Shown: positions 19,958 to 30,259, counted from the stretch's first letter. The stretch is 64,000 nt of DNA from Azohydromonas caseinilytica (GCF_012927045.1 NZ_JABBFW010000007.1:186001-250000), one strand, 5' to 3'. Notes: generated by a model not told the origin, from the sequence alone. Numbers and translations are program-made.

Positions 19958-20093
19958 CGTTTTCTCCGGTCCACAGCCACGGCAGAAATTGTGTGCGTGG
20001 CCAGGCCGGGACGCTACGTCTCTGAAGTCACTTGCTGTTTGCCGCCGGCGGTGAGAAACGTACGCGATGAACGAAGCGGGAGGGAGGGGTTTC

Positions 20094-20642
20094 CTACATC
20101 CCGTACTTCGGATTCGTCTGCCGCTTCTGTGCCATGTCGCGCACCATGAAGCGCACGGCCCGCTCCCAGGACTCGTCGTTGTTGCCGCGCATGTCCACCG
20201 ACTTGGACAGCACCACGCGGCCGCGGCGCACGTCGTGCACCTCGATGTTGAGGTTGAGGATCAGCTCGCTGACCTTCTGCACCCAGCCGGTGATGGCGTA
20301 GTCGGTGTCGAGCTGCCGCCCCACCTGCCGCGCGCAGTCCTCGCAGCGGTGCATGTACTCCTGCTCGGCCTGCAGCTTGTCCAGCAGCGCCCGTGCGCCC
20401 TGCAGCGGCACGATGCGGTAGAGGCCCTGCGCCTGCAGCTGCTGCTCCAGGCTCTCGCGCGCCTGGCGCAGCCGCCGCTGCAGCGCGGGCTGCCCTTCCG
20501 GGTTGGGATGGTCGTCGAGCAGGTCGAAGTCGATGACCACGGCGCTGGGCGGCGGCGTCTGCTGGGCCCAGGCCGGGGCCGCCAGCGCGGCGGCCAGGAC
20601 GGCGAGCAGGCGGCGGCGCCGCATCGGGTGGAGCGGCCTCAT
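20094..20642 (-). CDS. Exported protein, DUF2380/DUF3280-like
   Basis: A 182-residue exported protein: signal peptide about 1-26 (LAAALAAPAWAQQ) after a Arg-rich start, then AVVIDFDLLDDHPNPEG, a helix-rich middle, CEDCARQVGRQLDTDYAITGWVQKVS and LNLNIEVHDVRRGRVVLSKSVDMRGNNDESWERAV. The VIDFDLLDD opening and the WERAVRFMV end resemble, from memory, uncharacterised families found near quinoprotein alcohol dehydrogenases; I would test this by profile search. It begins 2 bases after the stop of the sigma-54 activator and so is probably translated with it. Confidence 0.6.
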   Translation of the reverse strand: MRPLHPMRRRRLLAVLAAALAAPAWAQQTPPPSAVVIDFDLLDDHPNPEGQPALQRRLRQARESLEQQLQAQGLYRIVPLQGARALLDKLQAEQEYMHRCEDCARQVGRQLDTDYAITGWVQKVSELILNLNIEVHDVRRGRVVLSKSVDMRGNNDESWERAVRFMVRDMAQKRQTNPKYGM

Positions 20643-20644
20643 CT

Positions 20645-22723
<2,079 letters not shown>

Positions 22724-22806
22724 CACTGTCCTTTCAGTCCGCCCAAGGCGAACGTCTCCTCTGGGTTTTCTTACAGGCGGCGCAGCATACGCCTGCGGCG
22801 CTCCGT

Positions 22807-22817
22807 GACACTGTGTC
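22807..22817. promoter_or_regulatory. Candidate upstream activator site (CACTGT), mptG promoter
   Basis: GACACTGTGTC is a perfect 5+5 inverted repeat with a one-base centre. It contains the hexamer CACTGT that also occurs upstream of the sigma-54 promoters at 30223 and 42214, and lies about 100 bases before the predicted mptG transcription start, the usual distance for an enhancer-binding protein. A further TGTC-C-GACA repeat is at 22842-22850 and another CACTGT at 22724-22729, next to the activator's own start codon. Confidence 0.5.
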
Positions 22818-22859
22818 CTGATTCCAGGGCAGCAGCAGGGTTGTCCGACATCTGGGATT

Positions 22860-22874
22860 GCAACAAGTACGCCA
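22860..22874 (-). promoter_or_regulatory. Sigma-54 promoter of the activator gene
   Basis: Read on the minus strand this is TGGCGTACTTGTTGC: GG and GC separated by exactly 10 bases, TGGC and TTGC both exact. It points at the sigma-54 activator (start 22723), implying autoregulation and a leader of about 125 bases. Confidence 0.6.
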
Positions 22875-22885
22875 TGACGTCGCCG

Positions 22886-22900
22886 TGGAACGGGGCTTGC
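22886..22900 (+). promoter_or_regulatory. Sigma-54 promoter of the mptG-mtdB-mch operon
   Basis: TGGAACGGGGCTTGC, with GG-N10-GC spacing and an exact TTGC; the -24 box differs from TGGCAC by one base. Predicted start is near 22912, 27 bases before the mptG ATG. It stands 11 bases from the opposing minus-strand promoter. Confidence 0.65.
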
Positions 22901-22938
22901 AACCAACCGGTTCCACTCCCTGAGACGCGTCTCCCGCC

Positions 22939-23979
22939 ATGACCCCTGCCGTCGCCGTGTCCGCTGCCCCCCTGGCCTTTTCCGACCGTGTGCGCGTGAG
23001 CGCGCCCGGCCGCCTGCACCTGGGCTTCCTCGACCCGGGCGCCTCGCTGGGACGGCGCTTCGGCAGCCTGGGCCTGGTGGTGGACGGGCACGCCACCGAG
23101 CTGGAGCTGTGCTTTGCCGGGCGCAACAGCGTGGAGGCCGCTCCCGATGCCGATGCGGCCGAGGTCGAGCGCGCCGCCGCGCACCTGGCGGCGATGCAGG
23201 TCCACACCGGGCTGCTGCGGCCCGTGCACCTGCACCTGTTCAGGCATCTGCCGCCGCATGCCGGCCTGGGCTCGGGCACGCAACTGGCGCTGGCGGTGGG
23301 CATGGCCTTCGCACGGCTGCACGGGCTGGAGCTGGGCGCGGCCGACGTGGCCCGCATGCTGGGACGCGGCTTGCGCTCGGGCGTAGGCATCGCCGGCTTC
23401 GAGCGCGGCGGGCTGCTGCTCGACGGCGGTCCGCAGTCCGACGGCCGGCCCGCGGCCGTGACGGCGCGGCTGGACTTTCCCGCCGAGTGGCGCGTGCTGC
23501 TGGTGCTGGACCCGTCCCGGCGCGGCCTCTCCGGCGCGCAGGAGAAGCAGGCCCTGGCCACGCTGCCGCCCTTCCCGCGCGAGTACGCCGCCGAGCTGTG
23601 CCACCGCGTCGTGATGCAGGTGCTGCCCGGCGTGGCGGCGGCCGACTTCGGCTGCTTCGCCGAGGGGCTCAACCGCATGCAGGCGCTGCTGGGCGGCTAC
23701 TTTGCGCCGGCGCAGGGCGGGCTCTCCTACACCAGCCCGCCGGTCGATACGCTGATGCGCTGGATCGGCCGCCACGGCGAGGCCGCCGTCGGCCAGAGCT
23801 CCTGGGGCCCCACGGGCTTCGCCGTCCTGCCCTCGGCCGAGGCCGCCGCCGCGTTGCTGCAGGGTGCGCGCGCCGCCGGCATGGTGGCGCCGGGGCTGCG
23901 ATTGCAAGTCGTGCAGGGCCGCAACGTCGGCGCCGACCTCCAGATCCTGGCGGCCTCCGCGGCCGCTGCCTGCGCCTGA
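22939..23979 (+). CDS. mptG: Beta-ribofuranosylaminobenzene 5'-phosphate synthase
   Basis: A 346-residue GHMP-kinase-fold enzyme that joins 4-aminobenzoate (or 4-hydroxybenzoate) to PRPP with loss of CO2, the first committed step of methanopterin side-chain synthesis (Orf4 of the bacterial cluster). Visible are the N-terminal VSAPGRLHLGFLDPGAS, the glycine-rich PPHAGLGSGTQLALAVG loop, RGLRSGVGIAGFERGGLLLDGG and the C-terminal QSSWGPTGFAVLPSAEAA, all family marks. It is the first gene of the formaldehyde-oxidation operon, behind a sigma-54 promoter and divergent from its probable activator. Confidence 0.93.
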   Translation: MTPAVAVSAAPLAFSDRVRVSAPGRLHLGFLDPGASLGRRFGSLGLVVDGHATELELCFAGRNSVEAAPDADAAEVERAAAHLAAMQVHTGLLRPVHLHLFRHLPPHAGLGSGTQLALAVGMAFARLHGLELGAADVARMLGRGLRSGVGIAGFERGGLLLDGGPQSDGRPAAVTARLDFPAEWRVLLVLDPSRRGLSGAQEKQALATLPPFPREYAAELCHRVVMQVLPGVAAADFGCFAEGLNRMQALLGGYFAPAQGGLSYTSPPVDTLMRWIGRHGEAAVGQSSWGPTGFAVLPSAEAAAALLQGARAAGMVAPGLRLQVVQGRNVGADLQILAASAAAACA

Positions 23980-24006
23980 CGGCGCGCCTTTCTCCGGCAT
24001 CACCAC

Positions 24007-24906
24007 ATGGAACGACCCTACATCCTGCACATGCTCACGCCCGGGCCCTGGATGAGCCCCTTCGACGTCAACATGGCCGCCGACGCCGGCTACCAGGTGA
24101 TCGTCCCGTACTGCGGCGTGGACGTGGCCGCCACGCCCGGCCTGACGCAGGACGCGATCTTCTCGCGCGGCCCCAAGGGCGTGGCGCGCACAGGCCTGTT
24201 CATTGGCGGGCGCGATGTGGCGCAGGCCGTGGACATGCTCGACGCCGCGCGCAAGGCCATGGTGCCGCCCTTCGTGGTGTCGGTGATGGCCGACCCCAGC
24301 GGCGCCTTCACCACCGCCGCGGCGATGCTGGCCTGCGTGCGCCAGCAGTTGAAGAAGGCGCATGGCGCCGAGCTGGCCGGGCGCCAGGTGCTGGTGCTGG
24401 GCGGCACCGGGCCGGTGGGCCGCGTGGTGGGCGTGCTGGCCGCGCGCGCCGGCGCGCAGGTGCGCATCGCCAGCCACAAGGGCCTGCAGGCGGCGCAGGA
24501 GACGGTGGATGCCGTCAACAAGCGCTTCGGCACCGCGCTGCTGCCGGCCTCCAGCGCCGACAAGGCCGCGCTGCGCGAGGCACTGGCCTCGACCGACGTG
24601 GTGCTGGCCACCGCCGCGGCCGGCGTGCAGGTGCTCAGCGCCGACGACCTCGCCGCGGCCGGACAGAAGCTGCTGGTGGCGGCCGACGTCAATGCCGTGC
24701 CGCCCGAGGGCATCGCCGGCGTGGGCGTGATGGACGACGGCAAGCCCGTGGCCGGCACGCAGGCCGTGGGCATCGGCGCGCTGGCCGTGGGCAACGTCAA
24801 GTACCAGGTGCAGAACCAGCTGCTCAAGCGCATGCGCGAGGCGGAGAAGCCTGTGACGCTGAGCTTCGACGACGCCTTCGCGCTGGCCTGCGAGCTGCGC
24901 GCCTGA
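24007..24906 (+). CDS. mtdB: NAD(P)-dependent methylene-H4MPT dehydrogenase
   Basis: A 299-residue enzyme oxidising methylene-H4MPT to methenyl-H4MPT with NAD+ or NADP+. It opens with PYILHMLTPGPWMSPFDVNMAADAGY, characteristic of MtdB, and has the nucleotide-binding LVLGGTGPVGRVVGVLAARAG near residue 130. MtdA, the NADP/H4F-active relative, is less likely because the gene lies in the H4MPT operon next to mch and mptG. Twenty-seven bases follow mptG; the next gene starts 4 bases after its stop. Confidence 0.94.
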   Translation: MERPYILHMLTPGPWMSPFDVNMAADAGYQVIVPYCGVDVAATPGLTQDAIFSRGPKGVARTGLFIGGRDVAQAVDMLDAARKAMVPPFVVSVMADPSGAFTTAAAMLACVRQQLKKAHGAELAGRQVLVLGGTGPVGRVVGVLAARAGAQVRIASHKGLQAAQETVDAVNKRFGTALLPASSADKAALREALASTDVVLATAAAGVQVLSADDLAAAGQKLLVAADVNAVPPEGIAGVGVMDDGKPVAGTQAVGIGALAVGNVKYQVQNQLLKRMREAEKPVTLSFDDAFALACELRA

Positions 24907-24910
24907 AGCC

Positions 24911-26020
24911 ATGACCCGGCCCACGCTGCTGGTGGCCGGGCTGTCGGTGCGGCAGCTGGCGCAGGCCGCCGCGCGCGAGGGTTTCATGACCATCGCGCTG
25001 GATGCCTTCGGCGACCGCGACACGCGCCATGCCGCGCGGCGCTGGCAGGCCTGGCGCGGTTTCGACGCCGGCGACCTGCTGGACGCGCTGCAGCAGGCCG
25101 CGGACGCCGGCGCGCTGGGCTGGATCGCCGGCAGCGGCTTCGAGGCCCACCTCGACCTGCTCGCCGCCGGCGCGCTGCGCCTGCCGCTGCTGGGCACGCC
25201 GGCCGAGGGCTGGCGCCTGGTGCGCGACCCGCGGCGCTTCTTCCCGCTGCTCAAGGCGCTGGGCCTCCCGCATCCCGACACGCGCTGGGACAGCGCGCCC
25301 GCCGACCCGGCCGGCTGGCTCATCAAGGACGGCACGGCCTGCGGCGGCTGGCATGTGCGGCCGGCCGCCTCGGCGGCCGGGCCGGGCTGCTGGCAACGTC
25401 GCGTCGGGGGCATGCCGATGTCCGCGGCCTTTGTCGCCGACGGCTGCCGTGCCGTGCTGCTGGGTTGCAACGAGCAGCTCGTGGGCGTGGCCGATGCGCC
25501 TTTCGCCTGGCGCGGCGCCATCGGCCCGCTGCCCCTGCCGCGGGACGTGGCGGCGCAGATCGACACGGCCTTGCAACAGCTTGTCCCGGCTTGCGGCCTG
25601 CGCGGGCTGGGCAGCCTGGACTTCATGCTCGGCGACGGCGGCGTGTCGCTGCTGGAGCTGAACCCCCGTCCCGGGGGCACGCTGCAGCTCTACGCGCCGC
25701 AGGCGCCGCTGCGACTGCACCTGCGCGCCTGCCTGGGTGCGCCGTTGCCGGCACAACCTGTACCGCAACCGGTCCACGCCCTGGAAGTGCTGTACGCGCC
25801 GCGGCGGCTGCGCCTGGAAAGCCCGGCGCTGCAGCGGCTGGCCCGCCGCGACTGGGTGCATGACCTGCCGGCCGCGCCGGTGGAGCTGGCCGCACTGGAG
25901 CCGGTGTGCTCGCTCAGCGCGGGCGGACCGGATGCCGACACGGTGCGGGCGCTGCTGCGCCGGCGCCACGACGAATTGACTGAACTTCTGGAGGACTGCC
26001 CGCATGAGCTCCCTTGCTGA
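24911..26020 (+). CDS. ATP-grasp protein of H4MPT biosynthesis (Orf17-like)
   Basis: A 369-residue ATP-grasp-family ligase. Recognisable pieces are the N-terminal Rossmann-like TLLVAGLSVRQLAQAAAREG, the ATP-binding GWLIKDGTACGGWHVR (Lys), and the metal-binding LGSLDFMLGDGG..LLELNPRPGGTLQLY, where the Glu and Asn would hold Mg. The corresponding gene in Methylobacterium-type clusters is an H4MPT cofactor gene whose exact step is unknown. The mch reading frame begins 17 bases before its stop, so the two are coupled. It probably forms an amide or glutamyl bond on the pterin tail or the methanofuran analogue. Confidence 0.8.
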   Translation: MTRPTLLVAGLSVRQLAQAAAREGFMTIALDAFGDRDTRHAARRWQAWRGFDAGDLLDALQQAADAGALGWIAGSGFEAHLDLLAAGALRLPLLGTPAEGWRLVRDPRRFFPLLKALGLPHPDTRWDSAPADPAGWLIKDGTACGGWHVRPAASAAGPGCWQRRVGGMPMSAAFVADGCRAVLLGCNEQLVGVADAPFAWRGAIGPLPLPRDVAAQIDTALQQLVPACGLRGLGSLDFMLGDGGVSLLELNPRPGGTLQLYAPQAPLRLHLRACLGAPLPAQPVPQPVHALEVLYAPRRLRLESPALQRLARRDWVHDLPAAPVELAALEPVCSLSAGGPDADTVRALLRRRHDELTELLEDCPHELPC

Positions 26021-26993
26021 ACCCTTGAGCGTCAACCACCTGGCGCAACCGCTGCTGCAGCGCCTGCTGGACGAGGAGGCGGCGCTGCGCATCCGCGTGC
26101 AGCGCGACGAATTCGGCGTGCAGATCATCGATGCCGGGCTGGAAGCACCCGGCAGCGTGGAGGCCGGCCTGGCCGTGGCGCGCATCTGCATGGGCGGCCT
26201 GGGCGAAGTGAGCCTGCGCAGCGCGCCCGAGGAGGGCTGGCCGACCTGGGTGCAGGTGCACAGCGCGCAGCCGGTGCTGGCCTGCCTGGGCAGCCAGTAC
26301 GCGGGCTGGAGCCTGTCGGCGACCAAGGAGGAAACCGGCGGCAAGAAATTCTTCGCCCTGGGCTCCGGGCCGGCGCGGGCGCTGGCCGGGCGCGAGGACC
26401 TGTTCCAGGAGCTGGGCTACCGCGACCGTGCCGACGCCGGCTGCCTGGTGTTGGAGGTGGACCGCCTGCCGCCCAACGTGGTGGTGGAGAAGGTGCTGCG
26501 CGACTGCGCCCTGCCGCCACAGGGGCTCACGCTCATCGTCACGCCCACGGCCAGCCTGGCGGGCACCACGCAGGTGGTGGCGCGGGTGCTGGAGGTGGCG
26601 ATGCACAAGGCGCACGAGCTGGGCTTCCACCTCGACGACATCGTCGGCGGCAGCGCCACCGCGCCGCTGCCCTCGCCCGGCGCCGATGGGCTGGAGGCCA
26701 TGGGCCGCACCAACGACGCCATCCTCTACGGCGGGCGCGTGCACCTGCAGGTGCGCGGCGACGAGGCCGCGGCGCAGCGCCTGGCGCAGCAGCTGCCCGC
26801 GCGCAACGCCAAGGAGTACGGGCGCAGCTTCGCGGAGATCTTCAAGGCCGCGGAATACGACTTCTACAAGATCGACGGCGCCCTGTTCGCGCCGGCCGAG
26901 GTCTGGGTCAGCCACCTCGGCTCCGGGCGCACCTGGCGCGCCGGCGGCTGCGACATGGCGCTGCTGCGCAAGCTGTGGCTGGAGGAGGCGTGA
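26004..26993 (+). CDS. mch: Methenyl-H4MPT cyclohydrolase
   Basis: A 329-residue enzyme that hydrolyses methenyl-H4MPT to N5-formyl-H4MPT, between MtdB and the Fhc complex. Family marks include ICMGGLGEVSL, VQVHSAQPVLACLGSQYAGW, FALGSGPARALA (the highly conserved GSGP), LTLIVTPTASLAGTTQVVAR and the AEYDFYKIDGALFAPAEVW end. Length is standard. GGAGG precedes the ATG, and it overlaps the ATP-grasp gene by 17 bases. Downstream lies a 100-base inverted-repeat element before the next gene. Confidence 0.96.
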   Translation: MSSLAEPLSVNHLAQPLLQRLLDEEAALRIRVQRDEFGVQIIDAGLEAPGSVEAGLAVARICMGGLGEVSLRSAPEEGWPTWVQVHSAQPVLACLGSQYAGWSLSATKEETGGKKFFALGSGPARALAGREDLFQELGYRDRADAGCLVLEVDRLPPNVVVEKVLRDCALPPQGLTLIVTPTASLAGTTQVVARVLEVAMHKAHELGFHLDDIVGGSATAPLPSPGADGLEAMGRTNDAILYGGRVHLQVRGDEAAAQRLAQQLPARNAKEYGRSFAEIFKAAEYDFYKIDGALFAPAEVWVSHLGSGRTWRAGGCDMALLRKLWLEEA

Positions 26994-27013
26994 GCACCGG
27001 GCGGGACGAAATC

Positions 27014-27113
27014 CCCGTTCGGGCTGAGCCCTTCGACCAGGTTCAGGACAGGCCTGTCGAAGCCCTGTTGCCCGGCCAGGCTGCAGGCCCTTCGACAAGC
27101 TCAGGGCGAACGG
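27014..27113. repeat. Inverted-repeat element, CCGTTCG/CGAACGG family, copy 3 (extended)
   Basis: CCCGTTCGGGCTGAGCCCTT at the left and CTTCGACAAGCTCAGGGCGA then ACGG at the right, with additional TTCGAC/GTCGAA half-arms inside (near 27032 and 27055), so it looks like two overlapping units. It lies between mch and the RimK-like gene and its right end touches the likely GTG start of that gene. Confidence 0.8.
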
Positions 27114-28072
27114 TGTCAGGTGGACCGGTCCTGAGGCCCACCACCACCGGCCTGCGCGTCGCGCTCATGAGCGACGAGTCCGGCTGGCACGTGCGGCGGC
27201 TGCGCCGGGCGCTGTTGGCGCGCGGGGCCGCGCTGGTGCGCTGCCTGGACCTGGCGCAGTGCGGCGTGGCGACGCACGCCTCGCGCCACGGGCTGGTGCT
27301 GCCGGGCTTCGGCCGCGAGCTGCCCGATGCCGTGATCGTGCGCGGCATCGCCACCGGCAGCTTCGAGCAGGTCACCCAGCGGCTGACGCTGCTGCACGCC
27401 CTCGCCGCGCTGGGCGTGCCGGTCTACAACGAGGCGCGCGCCATCGAGCGCAGCGTGGACAAGGCCATGACGAGCCTGCTGCTGCGCGCTGCGGGCATTG
27501 CCTCGCCGCCGGCCTGGAGCACGGAGTGCCCGGCGCAGGCACAGCGCATCGTGCTGCGCGAGGCGGCGGCCGGGCATGCGCTGGTGCTCAAGCCGCTGTT
27601 CGGCTCGCAGGGCAAGGGGTTGCAGCTGGTCGGCCAGGTGGACGGCACGTTCGTGCCGCTGCCGGACCTGGCGCCCTATGGCGGCCTGGCCTACCTGCAG
27701 CGCTTCGTGCCGCCGATGAGCGCGCCGGGCTTCGACTGGCGCGTGCTGGTCATCGGCGGCCGGGCCGTGGCCGCCATGCGGCGCGTGAGCGCGCACTGGG
27801 TGCACAACTTCGCGCAGGGCGCGCGTTGCGAGGCGGCCGAGGTGACGCCGGCGCTGGCGCAACCCGCGGTGCGCGCGGCGCAGGCGCTGGGGCTGGACTA
27901 CGCCGGCGTGGACCTCATCCCCACGCCCGACGGGCCGCAGGTGCTGGAGGTCAACGGCGTGGCGGCCTGGCAGGGGCTGCAGCGGGTGACGGGCTTCGAC
28001 ATCGCCCAGGCCATCGTGGACGACCTCATCGACCGGAAGGTGGCGGCGGCGGTGGGGAGACGGAGTGCGTGA
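27113..28072 (+). CDS. RimK-like ATP-grasp ligase of H4MPT biosynthesis (Orf5-like)
   Basis: An ATP-grasp protein of the RimK/glutamate-ligase type, about 319 residues. It opens LRVALMSDESGWHVRRLRRA, has the ATP-binding HALVLKPLFGSQGKGLQLV and LQRFVPPMSAPGFDWRVLVI, and the Mg-binding YAGVDLIPTPDGPQVLEVNG near the end. RimK-type enzymes add glutamate to a carboxyl group, so a role in glutamylating the H4MPT side chain is reasonable, as for archaeal MptN. The start is uncertain: GTG at 27113 is the last one before the first strand, right after the repeat; a GTG at 26975 would put the repeat inside the protein, and ATG 27167 removes part of the fold. Confidence 0.82.
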   Translation: MSGGPVLRPTTTGLRVALMSDESGWHVRRLRRALLARGAALVRCLDLAQCGVATHASRHGLVLPGFGRELPDAVIVRGIATGSFEQVTQRLTLLHALAALGVPVYNEARAIERSVDKAMTSLLLRAAGIASPPAWSTECPAQAQRIVLREAAAGHALVLKPLFGSQGKGLQLVGQVDGTFVPLPDLAPYGGLAYLQRFVPPMSAPGFDWRVLVIGGRAVAAMRRVSAHWVHNFAQGARCEAAEVTPALAQPAVRAAQALGLDYAGVDLIPTPDGPQVLEVNGVAAWQGLQRVTGFDIAQAIVDDLIDRKVAAAVGRRSA

Positions 28073-28140
28073 GGGGGTTGTCGCGCTGCTTTTCCGCCAA
28101 CGCCACAACCTGTCACCCCGCCCGTGACACCCCTACACCC

Positions 28141-29013
28141 ATGACCGAACCGAGTTCTCCTCCCGTCGCCCTCACCCGCGCCCGCGCCGCCTTCCTCGCC
28201 GCCTGCCGCCTCGACGTCGAGGTGCGCAAGCCCGGCAATGTCAGCGTGTTCTCGGCCGGCCACGGCATGCAGGCGCGGCAGTTCCTGGACAGCGCCGCCG
28301 CGGCGCAGGAGGCGCTGTTCGCGCCGGGGCTGTCGGTGGGGCGGCGCATAGAGGGCGCGGTGCGCGCCACGCTGGCCGTGGCCGGCTGCAACACCAACCT
28401 GGGCATCGTGCTGCTGTGCGCGCCCATCGCCGCGGCGGTGGAGCGTGCGCCCCATTACCGAGACGCCGAGGAACTGCACGCCGCCGTCCGGGACGTGCTC
28501 CGGGGGCTGGACATCGAGGACGCGGCGCATGCGTTCCGCGGCATCGCCGCCGCCAACCCCGGCGGGCTGGGCCGCGCCGAGGCGCAGGACGTGAAGGAGG
28601 CGCCCACGCTGGACCTGCGCGCCGCCATGGCGCTGGCGGCGGAGCGCGACAGCATCGCGCGCCAGTACGCGCAGGGCTTCGACGACCTGTTCCACACCGG
28701 CCTGCCCGCGTTCCGGGCCGGCGCGAATGCGCGGGACGGGATGCTGCGCGCCTGGCTGGCCTTCCTGGCGCGCTGGCCCGATTCACACATTGTTCGAAAG
28801 CACGGTGCAGCGGTGGCACAGACTGTCCTGCGCCGCGCGGCCGAGATCGAGGCGCGGCTGCGGCAGGAGGGCCCGGCGGCGCTGGCGGAAACGCTCGCCG
28901 CCTGGGACGAGGCACTGAAATCCCGGGGCATCAACCCCGGCACCAGCGCCGATCTGGCCGTGGCCACCGCGCTGCTGGCCGGGCTCGCGGGCGGTGGCAC
29001 GGATCGTGATTGA
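28141..29013 (+). CDS. CitG/MdcB-like protein of H4MPT biosynthesis (Orf7-like)
   Basis: A 290-residue homologue of triphosphoribosyl-dephospho-CoA synthase (CitG/MdcB). The family's motifs are clear: ACRLDVEVRKPGNVSVFSAGHGM near the start, GCNTNLGIVLLCAPIAAA in the middle, and NPGTSADLAVATALLAGLAGG near the end. In H4MPT clusters this gene (Orf7) is needed for growth on C1 compounds, but its substrate is not the citrate lyase prosthetic group; it may transfer a ribosyl- or phosphoribosyl-type unit. It sits between the RimK-like gene and fae, in the same direction. Confidence 0.85.
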   Translation: MTEPSSPPVALTRARAAFLAACRLDVEVRKPGNVSVFSAGHGMQARQFLDSAAAAQEALFAPGLSVGRRIEGAVRATLAVAGCNTNLGIVLLCAPIAAAVERAPHYRDAEELHAAVRDVLRGLDIEDAAHAFRGIAAANPGGLGRAEAQDVKEAPTLDLRAAMALAAERDSIARQYAQGFDDLFHTGLPAFRAGANARDGMLRAWLAFLARWPDSHIVRKHGAAVAQTVLRRAAEIEARLRQEGPAALAETLAAWDEALKSRGINPGTSADLAVATALLAGLAGGGTDRD

Positions 29014-29070
29014 TGTCATGAAGCGCCGCGTCCGCGGCGTTGCTCGCGAAACTCTCATGGAGACTGACCC

Positions 29071-29580
29071 ATGGCAAAAATCGACCGCATGCTCGTCGGC
29101 GAATCACTGGTGGGGGATGGCAACGAGGTCGCCCACATCGACCTGATCATCGGCCCGCGCGGCTCCCCGGCGGAGACCGCTTTCGCCAACGCGCTGGTGA
29201 ACAACAAGGAAGGCTTCACGTCGCTGCTGGCGGTGGTCGCGCCCAACCTGATGGCCAAGCCGGCCACCGTGATGTTCAACAAGGTCACGATCAAGGGCGC
29301 CAAGCAGGCGGTGCAGATGTTCGGTCCGGCCCAGCGCGGCGTCGCCATGGCGGTGGCCGACAGCGTCGAGGACGGCACCATCCCGGCCGACGAGGCCGAC
29401 AACCTGTTCATCTGCGTCGGCGTGTTCATCCACTGGCAGGCCGAGGACGACAAGAAGATCCAGGAGTTCAACTACCGGGCCACGCGCGAGTCCATCGCCC
29501 GCGCCGTGCGCAACGAGCCCAGCGCCCAGGAAGTCGTCTCCAAGAAGTCTTCTTCGGCCCACCCCTTCGCGGCCGGCTGA
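29071..29580 (+). CDS. fae: Formaldehyde-activating enzyme
   Basis: A 169-residue enzyme condensing formaldehyde with H4MPT to methylene-H4MPT, the entry reaction of the pathway. [17 protein letters not shown] contains the catalytic His (residue 22 here), and [36 protein letters not shown] and [15 protein letters not shown] are all typical. Length is standard for single-domain Fae. It is the last gene before a strong bidirectional terminator. A second, divergent copy lies at 47037. Confidence 0.97.
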   Translation: MAKIDRMLVGESLVGDGNEVAHIDLIIGPRGSPAETAFANALVNNKEGFTSLLAVVAPNLMAKPATVMFNKVTIKGAKQAVQMFGPAQRGVAMAVADSVEDGTIPADEADNLFICVGVFIHWQAEDDKKIQEFNYRATRESIARAVRNEPSAQEVVSKKSSSAHPFAAG

Positions 29581-29624
29581 AGCAGGCCGCCAACCATCCT
29601 CCCCGCCACCCGGCGGGGATGTGA

Positions 29625-29661
29625 AAAAGGCCCGTGGCGCCACAAGCGCCACGGGCCTTTT
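29625..29661. terminator. Bidirectional rho-independent terminator
   Basis: AAAAGGCCCGTGGCGC at 29625-29640 and its exact complement at 29646-29661, with a 5-base loop, so a 16-bp perfect stem with A and T runs at its ends. It separates the convergent fae and FolB-like genes and should stop both. Confidence 0.93.
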
Positions 29662-29674
29662 GTGTCCTGGCGTT

Positions 29675-30178
29675 TCAGTCCGCCTGCCCGCGCCCCGGCA
29701 CCATGCCCTCGCCGATCAGCGACAGCACCCGCGCGCCGGTGCGGCTGGGCGCGGCGGCGGCCTTGAAATCCTCGGCGCGGCGCTCGATCACGACGCCCAC
29801 GCCCCGCAGGTCCTCGAACTTGCGGGGTTTGGCCAGCGCCACGCGCACCCAGTGCGCGCCGAACTCGCAGACGGTGATGCGCGCGATCTCCTCGGCCAGC
29901 GCCTCCAGCAGCTGCACCTCGTGCTCGGCGAAGAGCCGGTGCAGCCGCTCGCGCAGCACGGCGTAATCGATGGTGTCGCCAATGCGGTCGCTGTCGCAGG
30001 CTGCCGCGCGCGGCAGCCCGGCCGCCACGTCCACGCGCACGGGCTGCGGGTCGTGCAGCTCGGTGTGGTGGATGCCGATCACGGTCGGGATGGTCAGGCC
30101 TTCGATGAACACCAAGTCCAGCGCGGCGCCGGTGGTGTCGTGGCGAGGCAGGGGCGACAAGGGCATGAGGGCGGACAT
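29675..30178 (-). CDS. Dihydroneopterin aldolase-like protein
   Basis: A 167-residue homologue of FolB dihydroneopterin aldolase. It has LVFIEGLTIPTVIGIHHTEL (with the catalytic Glu), DRIGDTIDYAVLRERL, LLEALAEEIARITV and VALAKPRKFEDLRGVGVVIERR (with the catalytic Lys), the order seen in FolB. The N-terminal 15 residues are an extension. In this cluster it may make 6-hydroxymethyl-dihydropterin for methanopterin rather than folate; a folate copy presumably exists elsewhere. GGAGA precedes the ATG at 30178, and an exact sigma-54 promoter lies about 45 bases upstream, so it is under nitrogen-like rather than housekeeping control. Confidence 0.85.
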   Translation of the reverse strand: MSALMPLSPLPRHDTTGAALDLVFIEGLTIPTVIGIHHTELHDPQPVRVDVAAGLPRAAACDSDRIGDTIDYAVLRERLHRLFAEHEVQLLEALAEEIARITVCEFGAHWVRVALAKPRKFEDLRGVGVVIERRAEDFKAAAAPSRTGARVLSLIGEGMVPGRGQAD

Positions 30179-30222
30179 CGGTGCGGTCTCCAGACTTCTT
30201 GGCAGTGAGAGGGCGCGCCTCC

Positions 30223-30237
30223 GCAAGTTGCGCGCCA
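30223..30237 (-). promoter_or_regulatory. Sigma-54 promoter of the FolB-like gene
   Basis: On the minus strand: TGGCGCGCAACTTGC, with GG-N10-GC spacing, exact TGGC and exact TTGC. Predicted start near 30211, 33 bases before the FolB-like ATG. Confidence 0.65.
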
Positions 30238-30259
30238 GTCACCGGCAGGAGGCCTTTCA

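Noticed and set aside
26975-27112. GTG at 26975 as start of the RimK-like gene
   Set aside because: It lies inside mch and would make the inverted-repeat element part of the protein, giving a leader unlike any ATP-grasp N-terminus.
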